From an uncultured Alphaproteobacteria bacterium (lineage in GTDB: Bacteria > Pseudomonadota > Alphaproteobacteria > RF32 > CAG-239): a stretch of 8,633 nt of DNA. A model generated the notes under the pieces. That model was not told the DNA's origin and ran no database searches. It saw only the letters and a list, made by a program, of their open reading frames with translations. Of this stretch, positions 7,514 through 8,633 are shown piece by piece (position 1 is the stretch's first letter; each line of letters opens with the position of its first letter). The position numbers were made by a program, and so were the translations under genes. The DNA is taken from NCBI GenBank assembly GCA_910585375.1, contig CAJUCZ010000041.1:1-8633 (forward strand). The letters run 5' to 3'.

Positions 7514-7723
7514 TTATTTTTTTTCAACACGGGCAATTTTGTCGGAAATTCCATGCAGCTTGCGGATGATGTAATTGCAAACCTCGGGCGGATATCCCTT
7601 TTGGGAAGAAAGAATTTCAAACACCTCTTCATCCGATAAAACATCCTGTTCACCGAAACCGTCAATAATAACTTGTATCATTTCCAGAAATTCTACGGAA
7701 TCCTGTTTATGCGCTCCTGTCAT
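7514..7723 (-). CDS. small acidic protein of unknown function, 69 residues
   Basis: I do not recognise this protein. It is soluble-looking, acidic in its first two thirds (VEFLEMIQ, LSDEEVFEILSS) and basic at the end (IIRKLHGISDKIARVEKK), with likely helices and one cysteine (Cys49). There is no signal peptide, membrane segment or clear motif. It is believed real because AAGGA (7731-7735) lies 7 nt before the ATG, no competing frame exists, and it sits on the same strand as its neighbours. It lies 44 nt downstream of the terminator of the structured RNA and 145 bp upstream of enolase. Its expression may depend on readthrough of that terminator, or on a weak promoter within 7724-7766. Confidence 0.7.
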   Translation of the reverse strand: MTGAHKQDSVEFLEMIQVIIDGFGEQDVLSDEEVFEILSSQKGYPPEVCNYIIRKLHGISDKIARVEKK

Positions 7724-7766
7724 AGGCTCATCCTTCTAAAAAATTAAAAGCCGGCAGTTTTTAAAT

Positions 7767-7801
7767 AAAAAAAACCACCTTGGTTAAGCGCACCGAGGCG
7801 G
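7767..7801 (-). terminator. Rho-independent terminator of the structured RNA
   Basis: On the minus strand CCGCCTCGGT (7801-7792) pairs with ACCAAGGTGG (7784-7775). This gives nine pairs including one G-U, with one mismatch, around a seven-base loop, followed by eight U (7774-7767). It closes the RNA unit that starts near 8054 and precedes the 69-residue gene by 44 nt. Confidence 0.85.
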
Positions 7802-8054
7802 CCGGAGAGTAAGAAATCAACCCTTATAAAATTGATTCTCTAGACCTTTTAAGACCTGACGGCTTCCGAAGAAGCCGCCAGACCTCTGGACATACGCCTA
7901 GAGCCTCCGGCCATGTGATAAGTCGGAGATATAATTATTGAAAGCCGTTTTCACAGCTGACAATATGTCGGTGTTATATCAACACCGTATAAGGGAGAGC
8001 CTTCTTACAAGCCCCGCACCTTTAGGTGCTAAATCTGGAACAAGTCCAAATCTG
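7767..8054 (-). ncRNA. unassigned structured RNA, about 288 nt
   Basis: A minus-strand transcript is inferred from a promoter near 8060-8090, stacked hairpins and a terminator. Stems in order are 8051-8045/8039-8033, GCACC/GGTGC (8029-8025/8020-8016), a perfect CGGTGTT/AACACCG (7987-7981/7975-7969), AGCUGU-GAAA-ACGGCU (7958-7943), and a long stem with a UUCG loop (7886-7851). CTCTAG/CTAGAG (7903-7898/7843-7838) encloses the last of these. An 8-bp stem GGCCGGAG/CTCCGGCC (7912-7905/7807-7800) then closes the whole 3' domain, with AATCAA/TTGATT inside. In the UUCG stem four pairs are G-U on the minus strand but A/C mismatches on the plus strand, and the GAAA and first stems each show one more; this fixes the strand. 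I see no tRNA-like T-arm or tag frame (tmRNA), no RNase P core, no SRP core, and no 6S-like end pairing. It is a small RNA or a leader of the 69-residue gene. Confidence 0.72.
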
Positions 8055-8059
8055 TAAGC

Positions 8060-8090
8060 AGTATAATAAAATTTTTATAAAATACAACAA
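8060..8090 (-). promoter_or_regulatory. promoter of the structured RNA
   Basis: On the minus strand TATACT (8065-8060) lies 16 bp after TTGTAT (8087-8082). An overlapping alternative is TATTAT (8068-8063), 16 bp after TTGTTG (8090-8085). The spacer is almost pure A/T. Transcription would begin near 8053-8055, just before the first hairpin of the RNA. Confidence 0.6.
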
Positions 8091-8128
8091 AAACTTTTCT
8101 TTGAACAACCACACATCCCACCATAGCA

Positions 8129-8305
8129 ACGCGGTTCTCTGGGTGAGGAGCTGACAACTGATGGCCGTCGGCCTCCCGACCGCGGTCTCTGAAGCACAGT
8201 ACAAACTGACGCCTCACCCGCCGGGTGCGCCGCCAACGTTCGGCCGCGGCTCTCTGACGCTCTGCATAAAACGTGCGCCGCCGGTCGTACCGGTCACCCT
8301 CGGGC
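8129..8305. other. GC-rich hairpin island with repeated CGCGG-TCTCTG motif
   Basis: The base composition jumps to strongly GC-rich between AT-rich flanks. GGGTGAGG (8141-8148) pairs with CCTCACCC (8212-8219) around a smaller GTCGG/CCGAC hairpin (8167-8180). CCGGT/ACCGG forms another hairpin at 8281-8293. CGCGG with zero or one base and then TCTCTG occurs three times, at about 8130, 8181 and 8245. Frames of 60-92 codons cross it on both strands, but they lack ribosome-binding sites and family features. It could be a small mobile repeat, an RNA, or a remnant of imported DNA. Confidence 0.45.
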
Positions 8306-8372
8306 AATTTATTTTTATTGTCAGTCTCTGTCTCTTTTTTTTATTATCCCCAGGCTCTTTTTTTTTCTTGTC

Positions 8373-8396
8373 ATTGCCGGACTTCGATCCGGCAAT
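8373..8396. repeat. 9-bp palindrome, REP-like
   Basis: ATTGCCGGA (8373-8381) and TCCGGCAAT (8388-8396) form a perfect inverted repeat around six bases. The wording resembles the intergenic ATTGCCGG-type palindromes common in alphaproteobacterial genomes, but that family assignment is from memory. No T-run follows it on the plus strand. On the minus strand the T content downstream is also low, so it is not a clear terminator. Confidence 0.65.
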
Positions 8397-8436
8397 CCAT
8401 CTCACAACCGGCACAGTGCCTTGAAACACCTTTCCC

Positions 8437-8456
8437 CCCTCTCATGAGTGAGAGGG
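8437..8456. repeat. 8-bp palindrome CCCTCTCA/TGAGAGGG
   Basis: A perfect 8-bp inverted repeat with a four-base loop, flanked by an outer run of C on the left and GATGGGG on the right that extends the pairing imperfectly. It resembles widely dispersed CCCTCTC-NNNN-GAGAGGG intergenic repeats. It is not followed by a T-run on either strand. Confidence 0.65.
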
Positions 8457-8496
8457 ATGGGGAGAGTTGACCAGCCCGATTACCGAACAACTTCTT

Positions 8497-8571
8497 AATC
8501 TTTAGAGCAAAGAGGTGATAGTGAAGCACAGGGCAATGGAGCATAGCGACCTTACCTTTGCTCTGAAGATT
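8497..8571 (+). repeat. long inverted repeat, 16-bp stem and 43-nt loop
   Basis: AATCTTTAGAGCAAAG (8497-8512) pairs with CTTTGCTCTGAAGATT (8556-8571). The only non-Watson-Crick position is T-G, which is a wobble if the plus strand is the RNA. Weaker pairing continues outward with a bulge. The loop contains a 17-codon frame (GTG at 8521 to TAG at 8574) after AGAGG, judged too short and too embedded in the repeat to call. Confidence 0.6.
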
Positions 8572-8592
8572 TAGAAAGTGAGGTTGGGCTTG

Positions 8593-8625
8593 ACTTTTGC
8601 TTACTTTTGGTCAAGCAAAAGTAAG
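8593..8625. repeat. overlapping inverted repeats with two exclusive pairings
   Basis: ACTTTTGCTT (8593-8602) is the exact inverse of AAGCAAAAGT (8613-8622). CTTACTTTTG (8600-8609) is the exact inverse of CAAAAGTAAG (8616-8625). Both stems are 10 bp and share the right arm, so only one can form at a time. The second has a tight six-base loop. ACTTTTG occurs twice, 10 bp apart, which causes the ambiguity. It lies 8 bp from the window edge. Confidence 0.7.
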
Positions 8626-8633
8626 AAAGAAGA

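Larger units (their letters stand above)
8100..8633. other. 534-bp gene-free, repeat-rich region
   Basis: No open frame here has both a ribosome-binding site and a recognisable product. The region is a mosaic: a GC-rich hairpin-rich island (about 8129-8305), a T-rich pyrimidine stretch (8306-8370) with two T-runs of eight or more, and four palindromic or inverted-repeat elements (8373-8396, 8437-8456, 8497-8571, 8593-8625). The mosaic is what dispersed intergenic repeats look like, but copies elsewhere in the genome cannot be seen from here. Confidence 0.6.

Noticed and set aside
7767..8054. tmRNA, RNase P RNA, 6S RNA or SRP RNA
   Set aside because: No TTCRA T-arm with CCA end or tag frame ending in Ala-Ala, no GAGGAAAGTCC-type RNase P core, no GGAAGGAAGCAGCC-type SRP core, and the RNA ends do not pair as in 6S. 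Permuted tmRNA was considered and failed for the same T-arm reason.
8029..8307. 92-codon minus-strand frame with an Arg-rich start
   Set aside because: It has no ribosome-binding site and no family features, it crosses the GC-rich repeat island, and its end overlaps the promoter and first hairpin of the structured RNA.
8161..8424. 87-codon plus-strand frame, Pro-rich then hydrophobic
   Set aside because: The hydrophobic part is only the translation of T-runs, the frame crosses a REP-like palindrome, and there is no ribosome-binding site.
8214..8429. 71-codon minus-strand frame, Lys-rich
   Set aside because: The Lys-rich part comes from the same T-runs read on the other strand; no start signal or domain.

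Overview
The window looks like a chromosomal segment of an alphaproteobacterium of moderate GC with AT-rich intergenic spaces, probably an uncultured host-associated lineage. This is inferred from the alphaproteobacterial flavour of YqgE/AlgH and enolase, from a DsbD/ScsB-type reductase next to yqgE, and from short palindromic intergenic repeats of a style common in that class. No ribosomal RNA or other strong taxonomic marker is present, so the assignment is moderate.

Layout: bases 1-99 hold a 10-bp purine tandem repeat and no gene. A very long DsbD/ScsB-type disulfide reductase (100-2859, minus) is divergent from yqgE (2952-3518, plus) across a 92-bp AT-rich promoter region. From 3538 to 7723 everything is on the minus strand. 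In order of transcription these are a 69-residue unknown protein, enolase with its own promoter and a strong terminator, an MBL-fold hydrolase of the PhnP/lactonase-like type, and a tight lemA plus M48 (HtpX-like) protease pair. yqgE and the protease gene converge with 19 bp between them.

Upstream of the 69-residue gene lies the most interesting object. A minus-strand transcription unit of about 288 nt (7767-8054) has a promoter, a series of mutually compatible hairpins (including a GAAA-loop and a UUCG-loop hairpin), an 8-bp long-range closing stem and a Rho-independent terminator. Several stems pair fully only as minus-strand RNA, because G-U pairs become A/C mismatches on the other strand. 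I could not match it to tmRNA, RNase P RNA, 6S RNA, SRP RNA or a riboswitch I know. It is either a stand-alone small RNA or a terminator-gated leader for the 69-residue gene.

The last 500 bases (8100-8633) contain no credible gene. They hold a GC-rich, hairpin-rich island, two T-rich tracts and four separate palindromic or inverted-repeat elements, so this is probably a cluster of dispersed intergenic repeats.

Functionally the genes are mostly housekeeping: periplasmic thiol redox control, glycolysis, membrane protein quality control and a small metallo-hydrolase. The oddities are a roughly 200-residue N-terminal extension on the reductase, a cysteine-rich tail on enolase, a terminator placed directly against the ribosome-binding site of the MBL gene, and the unassigned structured RNA.
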